Assembly (NCBI GenBank): GCA_023398495.1
Contig: JAEWSG010000183.1
Span: forward strand, 1 to 64,000
Direction of reading: 5' to 3'
Length of the DNA stretch: 64,000 nucleotides
Source of the DNA: Bacillota bacterium
GTDB lineage: Bacteria; Bacillota; Clostridia; Acetivibrionales; Acetivibrionaceae
Part shown: positions 42,998 to 52,863 of the stretch, piece by piece
How the letters are laid out: each line of letters opens with the position of its first letter
Numbering within the stretch: the first letter of the stretch is position 1
The notes under the pieces: generated by a model
Seen by the model: the letters and a program-made list of their open reading frames with translations, nothing else
Told to the model about the DNA's origin: nothing
The model's database searches: none
Translations under genes and position numbers: made by a program

Positions 42998-44266
42998 TTA
43001 ACCCGCTTTTCCCATCTCACTAATATCAAGTGCCCTGGTATGCAAAGTGTGTACCCATTCTTTCTTATCTTTATCAATGTACCCTTGGATTATAATCGGC
43101 AGCCAGGTAAGACTAAATATAGGAAATAACACAAAATATCCAGCCACCTTCAACGATAACTTACCCTCAAGAATAATAAATATTAGGCCGTAATATGTAA
43201 GAATCAAAAGGGATAATGATGACAAAACAAAATCCATAGTAATTACTTCAGAAAGACTAGAAAAAAGAATGAACCTTATAACATTCAATATCAGTCCAAA
43301 TCCACTTATAGCCATTATTAAAGGATATATAGCATAAAGTGCACAATCAAAAGCAACCCAGTCTCTCTTTTTTATAGCTTTGGTCATAAGAGCCTTAAAA
43401 TATCTGCAAGCACAGTCAGCCTGACCCTGCATCCAACGTTTTCTCTGCCTCCATGACTGAGCCATCGTAAGAGGCTTCTCATCGTAGACAATTGCATTAT
43501 TAGCCCAAAATGCTTTTTTACCTTTAAGTACAAGTTTTATGGTGAATTCCAGGTCTTCTGTAAGACATGTCGCCCCCCAACCTATCTCCTTAAGCACCTC
43601 AGTATCCACAGCGAAGCCAGTCCCACCAATTTCAGCACTTAGCCCCAAGTAATGGCGTGCTAATTGGAACAGCCTATTGTTAATCCAATAAGCTATACTA
43701 TGACTTCCCGATATTATAGAATCTAAAGGGTTCTTACTGTCCAGATACCCCTGAATAACCTGATGCCCTTTACACAAATGCTTATTCATTTCTTTCAGGA
43801 AATTTAACGATACTAAATTGTCAGCGTCAAAAACACAAACTGCATCATATTTCTTTTCCATCTTAAAAATTATATCAAACATCCATTCAAGTGCAAAACC
43901 TTTACCCTTCTTGTAGTCATCAAATCTTTCAAAAGCTTGTGCTCCACTTTCTCTGGCTATTTTTGCCGTATTATCACTGCAATTATCTGCAATCACGAAA
44001 ATATCATACATATCTTGTGGATAATCGACACTTTTTAAATTTCTTACAATACTACCTATAACTTGCTCCTCATTATGAGCAGCTACAATCATGGCAAACC
44101 TTTTAACAGGTTTATAGTTATCTGCATTTTCATCTTTTCTCTTAAACCAACCAAACATTGATACTACAAAATGGTATGCAGCTACAGGGAATAAAATAAT
44201 CTGCAATGCAAAGTTAATTAATTTTAATACTGATTCAATTGCTACGAAGCTATTATTTGAAAACAT
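42998..44266 (-). CDS. Family 2 membrane glycosyltransferase (cellulose-synthase-like)
   Basis: This roughly 422-residue processive-type glycosyltransferase has an N-terminal membrane segment, a GT-A domain (about 45-280) and three or four C-terminal membrane segments. Catalytic motifs are present: IVAAHNEEQVIGS, the DxD-like FDADN, the TED acceptor motif (LTEDLEF) and QRKRWMQGQ (Q-x-x-R-W type). Such enzymes make or extend extracellular polysaccharides; the sugar is unknown. The start is put at MFSNNSF behind AGAAGGAG. It is monocistronic. It has no PilZ domain. Confidence 0.85.
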   Translation of the reverse strand: MFSNNSFVAIESVLKLINFALQIILFPVAAYHFVVSMFGWFKRKDENADNYKPVKRFAMIVAAHNEEQVIGSIVRNLKSVDYPQDMYDIFVIADNCSDNTAKIARESGAQAFERFDDYKKGKGFALEWMFDIIFKMEKKYDAVCVFDADNLVSLNFLKEMNKHLCKGHQVIQGYLDSKNPLDSIISGSHSIAYWINNRLFQLARHYLGLSAEIGGTGFAVDTEVLKEIGWGATCLTEDLEFTIKLVLKGKKAFWANNAIVYDEKPLTMAQSWRQRKRWMQGQADCACRYFKALMTKAIKKRDWVAFDCALYAIYPLIMAISGFGLILNVIRFILFSSLSEVITMDFVLSSLSLLILTYYGLIFIILEGKLSLKVAGYFVLFPIFSLTWLPIIIQGYIDKDKKEWVHTLHTRALDISEMGKAG

Positions 44267-44485
44267 TTCTACTCTCCTTCTGTCAAATAAATAACACACT
44301 AATCAATACACATTCCATTAAATTACTACTAACAACAACAATAATCAAGCTGAAATGTAATTGAATTTATACTTCTAAAGCTAATTTAACCAAAAGGCAA
44401 CTGTATTTTGCAACCGTCTGCACTATTTTGCTATTTTTCACCATAGTCAAAATAAACTTTAATTGCGTATTATTTCCCAACCACA

Positions 44486-44589
44486 TTATATTGAGCGCGA
44501 TAAAGATTTTATATCGCACTTCAATTTCCTTAATACAATATCACGAATATCAAATTTTCCAATGTATAATCATTTTAGTGATTTATATA
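44486..44589 (+). repeat. Intergenic repeat family R5, copy B
   Basis: This is the second full copy of R5 (see 38555-38656). Its right end, GATTTATATA, supplies the stop codon and last Ile codon of the DNA methyltransferase gene on the minus strand. It is the main content of the 316-bp gap between GT2 and methyltransferase genes. Confidence 0.7.
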
Positions 44590-46127
44590 GGGGATTCTAA
44601 TCTGTAAACTTTAAAGCCATAATCAATATCTGCTCCAACATCATCCTTCAGCTTTTTTGCAGCTCTTCGTATGCGTTCTCTGCCAATATTGCAAATGTCC
44701 TTAAACCCTGCTTTGTATGCAATAGAATCGATAGGAATTATTTCCTGCTTTTGTACCATTATAAACTTCCTACTGCCAGTGTCATTTGCGTTAATCTCCA
44801 TAACCGCATGAGCTGTTGTTGCCGAACCAGAAAAAAAGTCGAGAATTATCGCCTCTTTTTCATCTTTTACAACCATATTAATTGCTTTTTTAACCAAAGA
44901 CACAGGTTTTGGGTAATCAAAACATCTACCCATTCCAAGAGTCTCCAACTCCTTAACAGCACTCTCGTTAGTCCCGACAGCATTATTCTTATTCAATTCA
45001 ACTTCTACCATATTGGTTGGTGCCTTAAAACGCCCTTCACAATTAACTCTTTGAAACCTGACAGAAAACCTGGATGATGATTTAATAATGAAATAAGTAC
45101 CCTTTTTAATTTCATTTAGCAGAAACTCAGCGGTCCACTTGAATTCGCCCTTCAGCGACACTTCACTTTCATTTAGCCCTTCTTTAATACAAAAATCGTT
45201 CAGCACCTCAACTTTATTATATTTCCCGGCACTAATCCTACCCTCCTGACAAAAAGTAAATCTGATTGTGCCCTTTGGAAATTTCAAAACTCTTACAGGG
45301 TTACCTGTATTTAAAAGCGGGGCATCACCATTATCCAATTTCTCTCCAAAATATTTAATATTGCTTACGTTCTTTTCGTAACAAAGCACATATTCAGCTG
45401 TTTTTCTGCTCTTATTGGATAATGAAGGAGGAGTACAGGTTTTTGTCCATATGAAGGTTTCAATGTAATTGGATTCACCAAAAATCTCATTCATCATCCT
45501 CTGAAGATTATAAACCTCATTATTATCTATACTTACGAAGATCACTCCATCGTCCTTAAGTAAATTCCTCGCCAATTTCAGCCTCGGGTACATCATCGTA
45601 AGCCAACCGCTGTGAAATCTACCGTCAGCCTCGTTTTCCTCAACAGTACAACCACAGTTATACTGTGAAGTTCTCAAATTGTATTGGCTTGTACACATGC
45701 TAAAATCGTCTTTAAAAATAAAATCCTTACCTGTATTGTAAGGAGGATCTATGTATATGCACTTGACCTTGCCCATATATGAATTCTGCAGAATTTTTAG
45801 TACTTCAAGGTTGTCACCCTCAATATAAACATTTTCTGTATTCTCCCAATCGGAGCTTTCCTCCATAACAGGTCTTAATACCTTGTCGGTCGGCGTATTG
45901 GAAGCGAGGATAGCTTCCTTCTTTCCGGGCCAGGTGAATAGGTATCTCTCATTATCTCCATCAACAATTTCATCCGCCAATTCCTGCTTGAGCAACTCAA
46001 AATCTATTGCTCTTTTCAGCTTCCCTCTTTCATCCCTTACTTCTGTAATGACCTGAGGAAAGAGCTGAGCCATCTTTTCAATATTAGTCTGTTTAAGGTC
46101 AGCCGACTTCATCGTTAGCCTGTCCAT
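44583..46127 (-). CDS. Orphan type III (Mod-like) N6-adenine DNA methyltransferase
   Basis: This 514-residue beta-class methyltransferase has the catalytic motif DPPY (IYIDPPYNTGKDF, about 136-148) before the SAM-binding motif (LDFFSGSATTAHAVM, near 435), the order typical of type III Mod subunits, with a target-recognition region between. It is shorter than common Mod subunits (about 600-650). No Res helicase-nuclease gene is present nearby, so it probably acts alone or is a remnant. The start has AGGAGG. Its last codons overlap an R5 repeat. Confidence 0.88.
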   Translation of the reverse strand: MDRLTMKSADLKQTNIEKMAQLFPQVITEVRDERGKLKRAIDFELLKQELADEIVDGDNERYLFTWPGKKEAILASNTPTDKVLRPVMEESSDWENTENVYIEGDNLEVLKILQNSYMGKVKCIYIDPPYNTGKDFIFKDDFSMCTSQYNLRTSQYNCGCTVEENEADGRFHSGWLTMMYPRLKLARNLLKDDGVIFVSIDNNEVYNLQRMMNEIFGESNYIETFIWTKTCTPPSLSNKSRKTAEYVLCYEKNVSNIKYFGEKLDNGDAPLLNTGNPVRVLKFPKGTIRFTFCQEGRISAGKYNKVEVLNDFCIKEGLNESEVSLKGEFKWTAEFLLNEIKKGTYFIIKSSSRFSVRFQRVNCEGRFKAPTNMVEVELNKNNAVGTNESAVKELETLGMGRCFDYPKPVSLVKKAINMVVKDEKEAIILDFFSGSATTAHAVMEINANDTGSRKFIMVQKQEIIPIDSIAYKAGFKDICNIGRERIRRAAKKLKDDVGADIDYGFKVYRLESPI

Positions 46128-46175
46128 AATTTCCTCCTGTTCATTTTAAGCAATAGCTGAAATATTGCTTGGACT

Positions 46176-46231
46176 TTAAGGTACGTCTAAAATATAAGTT
46201 TCTACTATGGATAACAAAAAAACTTGATAAC
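46176..46231 (+). repeat. Repeat family R3, partial copy B
   Basis: This is a left-half copy (GGTACGTCTAAAATATAAGT, then GGATAACAAAAAAACTTGAT) between the methyltransferase start and the stop of the next gene. Confidence 0.55.
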
Positions 46232-46238
46232 TTAAGTA

Positions 46239-47069
46239 CTATTCTGCTTTCCTCTTAAACAAGCTAAAGCTTTTCAGCTTTTCTTTATCTGTAACTGCAA
46301 TGTAAACTTCAGCAATCAACAATACAATTATGCTCAGAATCAGAACAAGGATTACAAAGGGATATTTACCTCCAAAACCACTTGCAGATGTATGTTTAAT
46401 CAATATTCCAATATACGCCCATATCACAGCTGCTCCGTATCCTAAATTCTGATTTTTAAACATGATCATTCCAGCTATGACAAGCCCTACAATCAAAACC
46501 GCTATAATAAAGAGCCATTGAGTAACCCCTTCTCCTAACCACCCTAAACTGACAAAGAATACGATTGTATTTGCAATTGTTGCTACAGTTATCCATCCAA
46601 AGTATATACTAAAAGGAAGCCTTATAAAAATCTTTTCCCTCACTGCAAGCTCTGCTTTTGCAGTCTTAATATTAATAATTATCAAACAAACAAGAATAAT
46701 TGCCATCATAGCCAAAGATATTCCTATTGACCGATAGTGCCATAGAAACATCCATGCCGTGTTTGCAATAGAGGATATTGTAAAATATAAACCTATTTGT
46801 TCGATCAAGCCTTTGCTGAAGCTGCCATCTTTCTTTGAGAAAAAACCGAATTGATACAATATGTACCCTCCAAGCAAAATGTAAATGACCCCCCAAATAG
46901 AAAAGGTAAGTGCGGCTGGAGTAAAAAGGTTTGGGTATAAATCGGAAACTTCACCAGTTGTTAGTCCATTAAATGGTATAATATTGGCAAGTGCATTCAC
47001 AACAATCACCACGATAAACGTCACAGTTGTATGAACCTTTGTAAAAGTACTTACATTAGCGTCTTCCAT
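46239..47069 (-). CDS. TspO/MBR-related membrane protein
   Basis: This roughly 276-residue protein has about seven or eight membrane segments. The segment FTPAALTFSIWGVIYILLGGYILYQ, together with Trp-rich helices later (NTAWMFLWHYRSI, SIYFGWITVATIANT), resembles the tryptophan-rich sensory protein family, in an extended form. TspO proteins bind tetrapyrroles; the role of the long clostridial forms is unknown. The start is put at MEDANVS, with AAAGGAG eight bases upstream. It starts downstream of the HTH regulator gene (90 bp), which may control it. Confidence 0.7.
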   Translation of the reverse strand: MEDANVSTFTKVHTTVTFIVVIVVNALANIIPFNGLTTGEVSDLYPNLFTPAALTFSIWGVIYILLGGYILYQFGFFSKKDGSFSKGLIEQIGLYFTISSIANTAWMFLWHYRSIGISLAMMAIILVCLIIINIKTAKAELAVREKIFIRLPFSIYFGWITVATIANTIVFFVSLGWLGEGVTQWLFIIAVLIVGLVIAGMIMFKNQNLGYGAAVIWAYIGILIKHTSASGFGGKYPFVILVLILSIIVLLIAEVYIAVTDKEKLKSFSLFKRKAE

Positions 47070-47159
47070 AGTCATATCTCCTTTAGATTTTTCTGTTTTA
47101 TTAATATTTATTGCACAAAAGTCTGCTAAAAAAACAAACTTATTCAAAAAAATAATATA

Positions 47160-47831
47160 TCAAAGGATTATTTCCAGACGAATCAGCCTGCCAAGTACAT
47201 TCACATCTTTCCTGTATACCGTATCGGTCATCAGACTTCCCCTGTTACTTACAATCAATAACCTGCCACCCTCGATATTTTTCATCTGCCGGATGCTTCT
47301 TTTACCTTTATAATCAATAAAGAAAATCCCATCTTTATCAATTTCATGCGTATTGTGCACTAATACCCGATCATCTTTTAGAATTCTGAAACCTGCCATA
47401 TCGTTATCTTCTATAATAAGATAAAAAACCTTTTCTTTTGAAAAACCTTCTACTTTATTATTTATTATAGGCAGTTGCTTTATCTCAACCTGCTTTTCCA
47501 TCTTGTAGTTATAAACAGGCACCGACATGAGAACTCCAGCAAGCGCATCATTCCAAATGTCCTGTACGGGTTTTTCAACTACTTTAACTACGTTTTTCTG
47601 AGGTTCAGGCCTATACGCTTTTTCTTCGGCAGCATAAATATCCAATTTGCCGACTTCACCCCGTAATGCTTTGGAAAATTTCTTTATCAAATCTTCATTT
47701 AATATCCTTCTGCCCGATTCAACATCAATAATAAACCCTTCTGAAACACCTACAATTTTACCAAGCTGTTTTTGCGTTATTCCAAGTTCCTTTCTAAGCT
47801 TGCTTATCTCCATGCCCATTCTGCTGCTCAT
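47160..47831 (-). CDS. XRE-type HTH regulator with S24-peptidase-like C-terminus
   Basis: This 223-residue protein has an N-terminal Cro/C1 helix-turn-helix (about 8-65; ELGITQKQLGKIVGVSEGF) and a C-terminal LexA/CI-like fold (about 115-220; FYLIIEDNDMAGFRILKDD). In true S24 repressors the corresponding position is GDSM with the nucleophile Ser; here it is DNDM, so self-cleavage is not expected. It may sense a ligand or just dimerise through this domain. The start has GGAGG. It is upstream of the TspO-like gene. Confidence 0.8.
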   Translation of the reverse strand: MSSRMGMEISKLRKELGITQKQLGKIVGVSEGFIIDVESGRRILNEDLIKKFSKALRGEVGKLDIYAAEEKAYRPEPQKNVVKVVEKPVQDIWNDALAGVLMSVPVYNYKMEKQVEIKQLPIINNKVEGFSKEKVFYLIIEDNDMAGFRILKDDRVLVHNTHEIDKDGIFFIDYKGKRSIRQMKNIEGGRLLIVSNRGSLMTDTVYRKDVNVLGRLIRLEIIL

Positions 47832-47876
47832 ATATTAACCTCCAATTTTTCGTTATCCAATAAGATACTTTATTCT

Positions 47877-48632
47877 TTAGTTATTCCATTCGGACTTTAA
47901 TGTATTGTACAGTTCTTCTGTCTTTTTTGCACTTTCACAATTTAATATAATTAATTTTGAATTTGTTTCAACAAAGATAAATGGCGGCTTTGCATCATCT
48001 ATAAACAGCTTTGCATCTACTGCTCCATCGAGCTTAAAATTCCCCTTCTTTTTGCTGCCAAGTGATGACCCGTTTGATTTTCGCCTTACATCAGGCATGG
48101 TATCTTTCAACGCTATCTCCTTAATATCATCAACGTCTATACTTTCACCATAAAGCCCATGAATCTCCAACACTCCGTTGGCAACTGTAAACTCTGCCGG
48201 CTTATTGCTCTGATAAATGAGAATACCTGAACTAATTACTGTTCCAACAAGAAACAAGCTTATACCACCTATAATAATTTTTGTTTTTGTATTCATAGTG
48301 CCATCAGGATTTCGTGTGTTCCCATCATACTTTTGAGCCTTTATTAGCACATATATTAAAAGTGGAAAGATAAGAGACAAAACAATCATTCCTGACATCT
48401 CTTTACCAGACGCCAACAAAATGCCGCTAAGAAACATGATTGCAGCTAATACAAAACAAAAATTACCCAATAAATTACCTAATCTTGCAACATCCACATT
48501 TTTCTTTTTGTCTCTAGACATTGTGTTATAACCTGAGATCAGCCAATAAGCCTTTAAATACTTAACAGCGACGCCTAAACATACTGTAACCATTGTCATA
48601 AAGACAAAAAATCTGAAAATTTCCCACTTCAT
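47877..48632 (-). CDS. DUF3784-type membrane protein with a PH-like C-terminal domain
   Basis: This roughly 251-residue protein has four membrane segments. The N-terminal half contains WLISGYNTMSRDKKKNVDV, the signature of DUF3784 proteins. The C-terminal 90 residues (VANGVLEIHGLYGESIDVDD to the end) resemble a bacterial PH domain. Function is unknown. The start is put at MKWEIFRF behind GGGGGTG; a longer upstream reading has no ribosome binding site. Confidence 0.75.
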   Translation of the reverse strand: MKWEIFRFFVFMTMVTVCLGVAVKYLKAYWLISGYNTMSRDKKKNVDVARLGNLLGNFCFVLAAIMFLSGILLASGKEMSGMIVLSLIFPLLIYVLIKAQKYDGNTRNPDGTMNTKTKIIIGGISLFLVGTVISSGILIYQSNKPAEFTVANGVLEIHGLYGESIDVDDIKEIALKDTMPDVRRKSNGSSLGSKKKGNFKLDGAVDAKLFIDDAKPPFIFVETNSKLIILNCESAKKTEELYNTLKSEWNN

Positions 48633-49105
48633 ATGAACACCCCCTGCTCCATATTTGTTATTGAGCATGCTTCCTTTTAAAAACAGCAATAACTTCTCTG
48701 GACTCTGAAATTTTATAATATTATACATTCTAATAATATTATACACAATGTTACCATTTAGCTAAATTGATGTGTTTTGTATTAATAAACTGTATTTAAT
48801 CAAAAATACAACTTAAAACCTCCTTGTTTCATCCGTAAAAATATAGAAAAAGATTTAATATAATTTGTCCTTGAAAATCATTTTCACGGGTGTACTTATT
48901 TTTCGTACACCATATTTTCACGATTTATATAGTACGTCACTATACAAATATGTTAGAATTAGGGATAACGAAAAAATAACATCCCATTCTCATATTTTGA
49001 AAACATTATCAAATCAAGTTTTTTCGTTATCCAGAATAGGAACTTATATTTTAGTCGTACCTAAATAAAAAATAATCAAAACTACCCATAGTCAAGGAGA
49101 GAAAA
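48633..49105. other. Gene-free stretch with repeats
   Basis: No gene is seen. It holds a partial R5-like segment (48861-48930), in which TTTTCACG repeats flank a perfect small hairpin GGTGTAC / GTACACC, and a full R3 copy (48958-49065). Confidence 0.6.
48958..49065 (-). repeat. Intergenic repeat family R3, copy C
   Basis: This full-length copy has arms GGATAACGAAAAAA / TTTTTTCGTTATCC and matches the complement of 20073-20178. It ends about 40 bp before the start of the oxidoreductase gene. Confidence 0.75.
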
Positions 49106-50092
49106 ATGGCTAAAGAAATCAACTGGGGAATTATGGGCTGCGGAAGCATCGCAAAAGAGTTTGCAGAAGCCTTGAAAGCTGTTTCTGGTGCTCGTTTAAT
49201 TGCTGCAGCATCTAAAACAGGAAAAGCAAAACAATTTGCAGATGAATATAATTTGTCATACTACTATGACAATTATGAAGAGTTAGCTAGCTGTAAAGAA
49301 TTAGACGTGGTATATATTGCAACAACTCACAACTTCCACTACGAAAACACCCTGCTGTGCCTGAATAACAACAAACATGTGCTGTGCGAAAAAGCATTTA
49401 CGATAAATGCAAAGCAAGCATCCCAACTTATTAAAACAGCCAGGGAAAAGAAACTTTTCCTAATGGAGGCCATGTGGACAAGGTTTTCCCCCGCAATCGA
49501 CATGTTAATCAGGATGCTTAATGATGGTGCAATAGGGGCTATTAAAAGTCTTAAAGGAGATTTTTGTATAGATATTCCCTTTAATCCAAAGCACAGGCTT
49601 TATGACCCCAACTTAGCGGGAGGTGCCCTTTTAGACTTGGGAATATATCCCATTACGTTAGCATGTATGGTCCTTAGGAAGTATCCAATAGAAGTAACGG
49701 GAACTTTAAATATTGGTAAGACAGGCATAGATGAAGAATCACATTACCTTTTAAAGTTTGACAGAGGAGAAACAGCACTTCTATCTTCTGCATGTACGTA
49801 CAGAGCACCTGTAAACTTTATAATATATGGTACTAAAGGTCAAATCATTGTGCCGGACTTCTACTTTCCCTCAAAACTGATATTGACCCTTAACGGAAAA
49901 TCTGAAGAAACAATCAATGTTCCTTATACTTCAACCGGAAAAAATTACGAGGCAGTAGAGGTTATGAAATGTCTGCATAATAATAAGATTGAAAGCGATA
50001 AGCAAACGCTATATGATACGCTTAAGATAGTGGAAATCATGGATTCAATAAGAGGGTCAGTTCTAAAGTATCCAGGCGAAGACAATTTTTGA
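49106..50092 (+). CDS. Gfo/Idh/MocA family oxidoreductase
   Basis: This 328-residue NAD(P)-dependent oxidoreductase has an N-terminal Rossmann domain (INWGIMGCGSIAKEFAEAL), the family motif CEKAFTINAKQA (EKP type, here EKA) and the substrate domain with GGALLDLGIYPITLA. It probably oxidises a sugar or cyclitol; the substrate cannot be read from sequence. The start has AAGGAGAG. It is the only plus-strand gene in its neighbourhood and ends against the convergent diguanylate cyclase gene, with an R3 half-copy between. Confidence 0.9.
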   Translation: MAKEINWGIMGCGSIAKEFAEALKAVSGARLIAAASKTGKAKQFADEYNLSYYYDNYEELASCKELDVVYIATTHNFHYENTLLCLNNNKHVLCEKAFTINAKQASQLIKTAREKKLFLMEAMWTRFSPAIDMLIRMLNDGAIGAIKSLKGDFCIDIPFNPKHRLYDPNLAGGALLDLGIYPITLACMVLRKYPIEVTGTLNIGKTGIDEESHYLLKFDRGETALLSSACTYRAPVNFIIYGTKGQIIVPDFYFPSKLILTLNGKSEETINVPYTSTGKNYEAVEVMKCLHNNKIESDKQTLYDTLKIVEIMDSIRGSVLKYPGEDNF

Positions 50093-50093
50093 C

Positions 50094-50145
50094 AAGGTAT
50101 GGCTAAAATATAAGTTCCTTCTGTGGATAGCGAAAAAACTTGATT
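50094..50145 (+). repeat. Repeat family R3, partial copy D
   Basis: This left-half copy (GGTATGGCTAAAATATAAGT, GGATAGCGAAAAAACTTGAT) fills the whole 53-bp gap between the convergent oxidoreductase and cyclase genes. Confidence 0.6.
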
Positions 50146-51189
50146 CTAAATCATGCCTGTCTTTTTAAGATATTGTTCTCTAAACTCCTCAAAGATCTCC
50201 TTATAAAGCTGAGAGTTATTTCTTCCCAGCTTTTTAGCCTGGTAAAGAGCAATATCTGACTGCAAAATCAAACCATCCTTATTTTTTGCAAGTTCAGGAT
50301 ATATTGAATATCCTATTGATAAAGTAACTTTATCTGACGGTGCACAAAACTCTTCCAAATCGGTCATTTTCCCAAATGCTATTCTTATCAACTCAATCAC
50401 TACTGATATACTTTCTATATTTGTATCAGGCAACAATATGGCGAACTCATCTCCTCCATATCTACAAACAGTGTCCTGTTCCCTTGTTTCATTCATAAAT
50501 ATTTGTGAGGTTTTACATAGCAGCAAATCCCCTGCTTTATGCCCATATTTATCGTTATACATTTTAAAATTATCCAAATCAATCATAATCATTCCTAATG
50601 AACTGTTTGTATCATTAGCTCTCTCTATTTCTTCTATAAGCTTTGTCTGAAAATACCGGTGATTGAAAGCACCGGTTACTCCATCTATATTCGCTAGAAA
50701 TTCCAATCTTTTGATGTTCTTTTTCCCCTTAGCAGATGCACATGCGATAATGATACAAGCAATTATAAGAACGACTCTTGTAGCTGACAAGGAAAAAAAA
50801 AGCCCCACAGTGCTATCCGTTATTCTAATTAATTCACCTGACAATTGAGTTGTATTTTGTTCCAGAAACAACGCTATCTGCCTTGAAGTAACATACAAGG
50901 TAAAGGCAGCCATACCGTTTCCAACTATGCACAGCACCATTCCCAGGTACCCAACACTATAAGATATATAAAGAGAAAGTCCAATTTCCACAACTGATAT
51001 TATAGCCCTGATGTTAACCGAAAATGCCTTAGCACCCTGCAAGCACAAAATAGAAATATACACTAAAACCCAAAACAATACCTTTAGCGAAATCTTTTCT
51101 TTTACCGCTATTAATAGTTTTGAATATATGTTGGTATCATCTTGAAAATCATTATCTTTACTAGCCTGTTTAATAATTGTAGTCACCAT
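50146..51189 (-). CDS. Membrane-bound diguanylate cyclase (GGDEF)
   Basis: This 347-residue protein has four to five N-terminal membrane segments (about 35-150) and a GGDEF domain (about 165-340). The active site is GGDEF at 245-249 and the allosteric inhibition site R-x-x-D is REQD at 236-239, the right five residues upstream, so it should make c-di-GMP with product inhibition. No EAL domain is present. A possible receptor is the PilZ protein at 9040-10089. Confidence 0.93.
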   Translation of the reverse strand: MVTTIIKQASKDNDFQDDTNIYSKLLIAVKEKISLKVLFWVLVYISILCLQGAKAFSVNIRAIISVVEIGLSLYISYSVGYLGMVLCIVGNGMAAFTLYVTSRQIALFLEQNTTQLSGELIRITDSTVGLFFSLSATRVVLIIACIIIACASAKGKKNIKRLEFLANIDGVTGAFNHRYFQTKLIEEIERANDTNSSLGMIMIDLDNFKMYNDKYGHKAGDLLLCKTSQIFMNETREQDTVCRYGGDEFAILLPDTNIESISVVIELIRIAFGKMTDLEEFCAPSDKVTLSIGYSIYPELAKNKDGLILQSDIALYQAKKLGRNNSQLYKEIFEEFREQYLKKTGMI

Positions 51190-51726
51190 ATAATTTTCCC
51201 TTTTCTTTGAGTGTCTAAAGTCTTGCTATGATTATTATAAAAATTAATACTACACAATTATTTACTTTACTTTTGCTGTAATGGCAATGTTCTCAAATTG
51301 AAATGCCTAACATCGGAACTATATTACATTCAGAACCCTTCTTTTACAATAACTATATCATACACTAAAATAAGGATAAATGAAAGTATATTTTTAGAAC
51401 TAATAATAAAAAAAGAAATTCAGATAATTATATTAAAGAATACTACTCTTATAGTAGTCTATCTTTTTTATCTATACAAAAATTCTATCTTTTTTAAAAA
51501 CACTTCTTATTTTATAATATAACTAACTGTCTATTCAAGCCTTTTGACAACTTTTGAACATTAATGCAAATAGCCGGGCAATGCCGGCAATTTGCATTAA
51601 TCTATAGCTTTCGTAGAACTAAACCGCAGTACTCCTGTACGTGTAAACAAGCCGAGTGCAAAATCATAAAGTCCATTTCCATACCTTATCGACAGTAAAG
51701 CATAACCGTAATCAATGTTATTTTAG
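51190..51726. other. Gene-free stretch containing one long hairpin
   Basis: No gene is supported. A near-perfect 18-bp inverted repeat (51560-51601, ATTAATGCAAAT-type arms with a GCCGG core) lies about 125 bp beyond the stop of the next gene. It has no T-run, so it is not a typical terminator. The rest is AT-rich DNA in which I see nothing. Confidence 0.5.
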
Positions 51727-52863
51727 CTATGGAAGCACCTTTTTACTTGTATACTGCATCGCTATTCTGTTTTCCGGTTTAACATCTACGAAGTACAGTA
51801 TAAGTAAGAAAAACCACTCGAAAGGCTTCATTAAAATATACACAAAATCCGCACGCCAACTGGTTGTTAGGTGTTTTGATACAGGGTATCCGTATTTATC
51901 ATAAATATACCTAATAAATTTGTGAATCCGAGGTGTTTTCTCCTGTATAAGTTGTTCAAAGGCATTTGCTATACAAAGCTGCCTGTTCACCACAATTTTC
52001 GCCCCATACCTCATACCCATTCTTGTTGGTTTTACCAACTTCTTGTGACCATTTAATGCAACTGTACAAAGGTAATGCCCATGGTATTCAATGGGAGGAG
52101 GTGATACTTTTTGTGATAAAGTCCAGTCACTTGTTTCCGTAAACACTTTAATTATGGAGTCAGGTGATTGGCCAAACAGCACAAGAATAATAAGTAGAAC
52201 ACCGAGCAACGGGATCAACATAACAAAAGCAGCTAAATACCAGTTTTTACTGCCAGTGAGTATTGTCTGACAAAAATTAAGAAAACGGTTTTCATAAGCA
52301 ACTCCATTTTCTTCTTGATTCTTTAAATGTATATTTATAACCTGTCTCAAAAGACGGACAGAACACAAAATATAATTTAATGGGAACAGGGTTAAATAAA
52401 TCACATCAAAAGGTACCATCGTTTCCTTACTTAAAAAGTTCCTGGATAGTTGTATTATAAATAGAATTCCTAAAACCATTCCAATATAAATTGCTGATAT
52501 GCACATAAGGCTTTTAATAGGAGACAGTCTTCCCTTCTTTTTCCTGAGGATTAAGTATCCTGCTATTGCAATAAGAGCAAAAACTATAAATGTCAGGCTA
52601 TGTTCATATGAGATAGGCGTATGAAGCCGAAAGGTTGAGGGTTCCAAAACAATTGCCTTTCTATAATCCTTTGGATCCCAGAAAATAAACAAAAGCAAAG
52701 AAAATGGAATACCCAAAACAAAAGTTAGTACATCTGTTAGCTTTTCTAATACCGGCCTCTTTTTGACCAAATTAATTATATTAAATACCGTAATTGCCAC
52801 TGGCATAATAAAAAAAACAAAAGCAATAATAATTAACCAAAAAATACCTATCACTTGCTCCAT
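51727..52863 (-). CDS. DUF6688-like multi-pass membrane protein
   Basis: This roughly 378-residue protein has about six membrane segments in its first 220 residues and a soluble C-terminal portion with KLVKPTRMGMRYGAKIVVN and a final amphipathic or membrane segment. It resembles the DUF6688 family as I recall it; no function is known. The start is put at MEQVIGIF behind GGGGGAG. It is alone in its transcript. Confidence 0.6.
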   Translation of the reverse strand: MEQVIGIFWLIIIAFVFFIMPVAITVFNIINLVKKRPVLEKLTDVLTFVLGIPFSLLLFIFWDPKDYRKAIVLEPSTFRLHTPISYEHSLTFIVFALIAIAGYLILRKKKGRLSPIKSLMCISAIYIGMVLGILFIIQLSRNFLSKETMVPFDVIYLTLFPLNYILCSVRLLRQVINIHLKNQEENGVAYENRFLNFCQTILTGSKNWYLAAFVMLIPLLGVLLIILVLFGQSPDSIIKVFTETSDWTLSQKVSPPPIEYHGHYLCTVALNGHKKLVKPTRMGMRYGAKIVVNRQLCIANAFEQLIQEKTPRIHKFIRYIYDKYGYPVSKHLTTSWRADFVYILMKPFEWFFLLILYFVDVKPENRIAMQYTSKKVLP

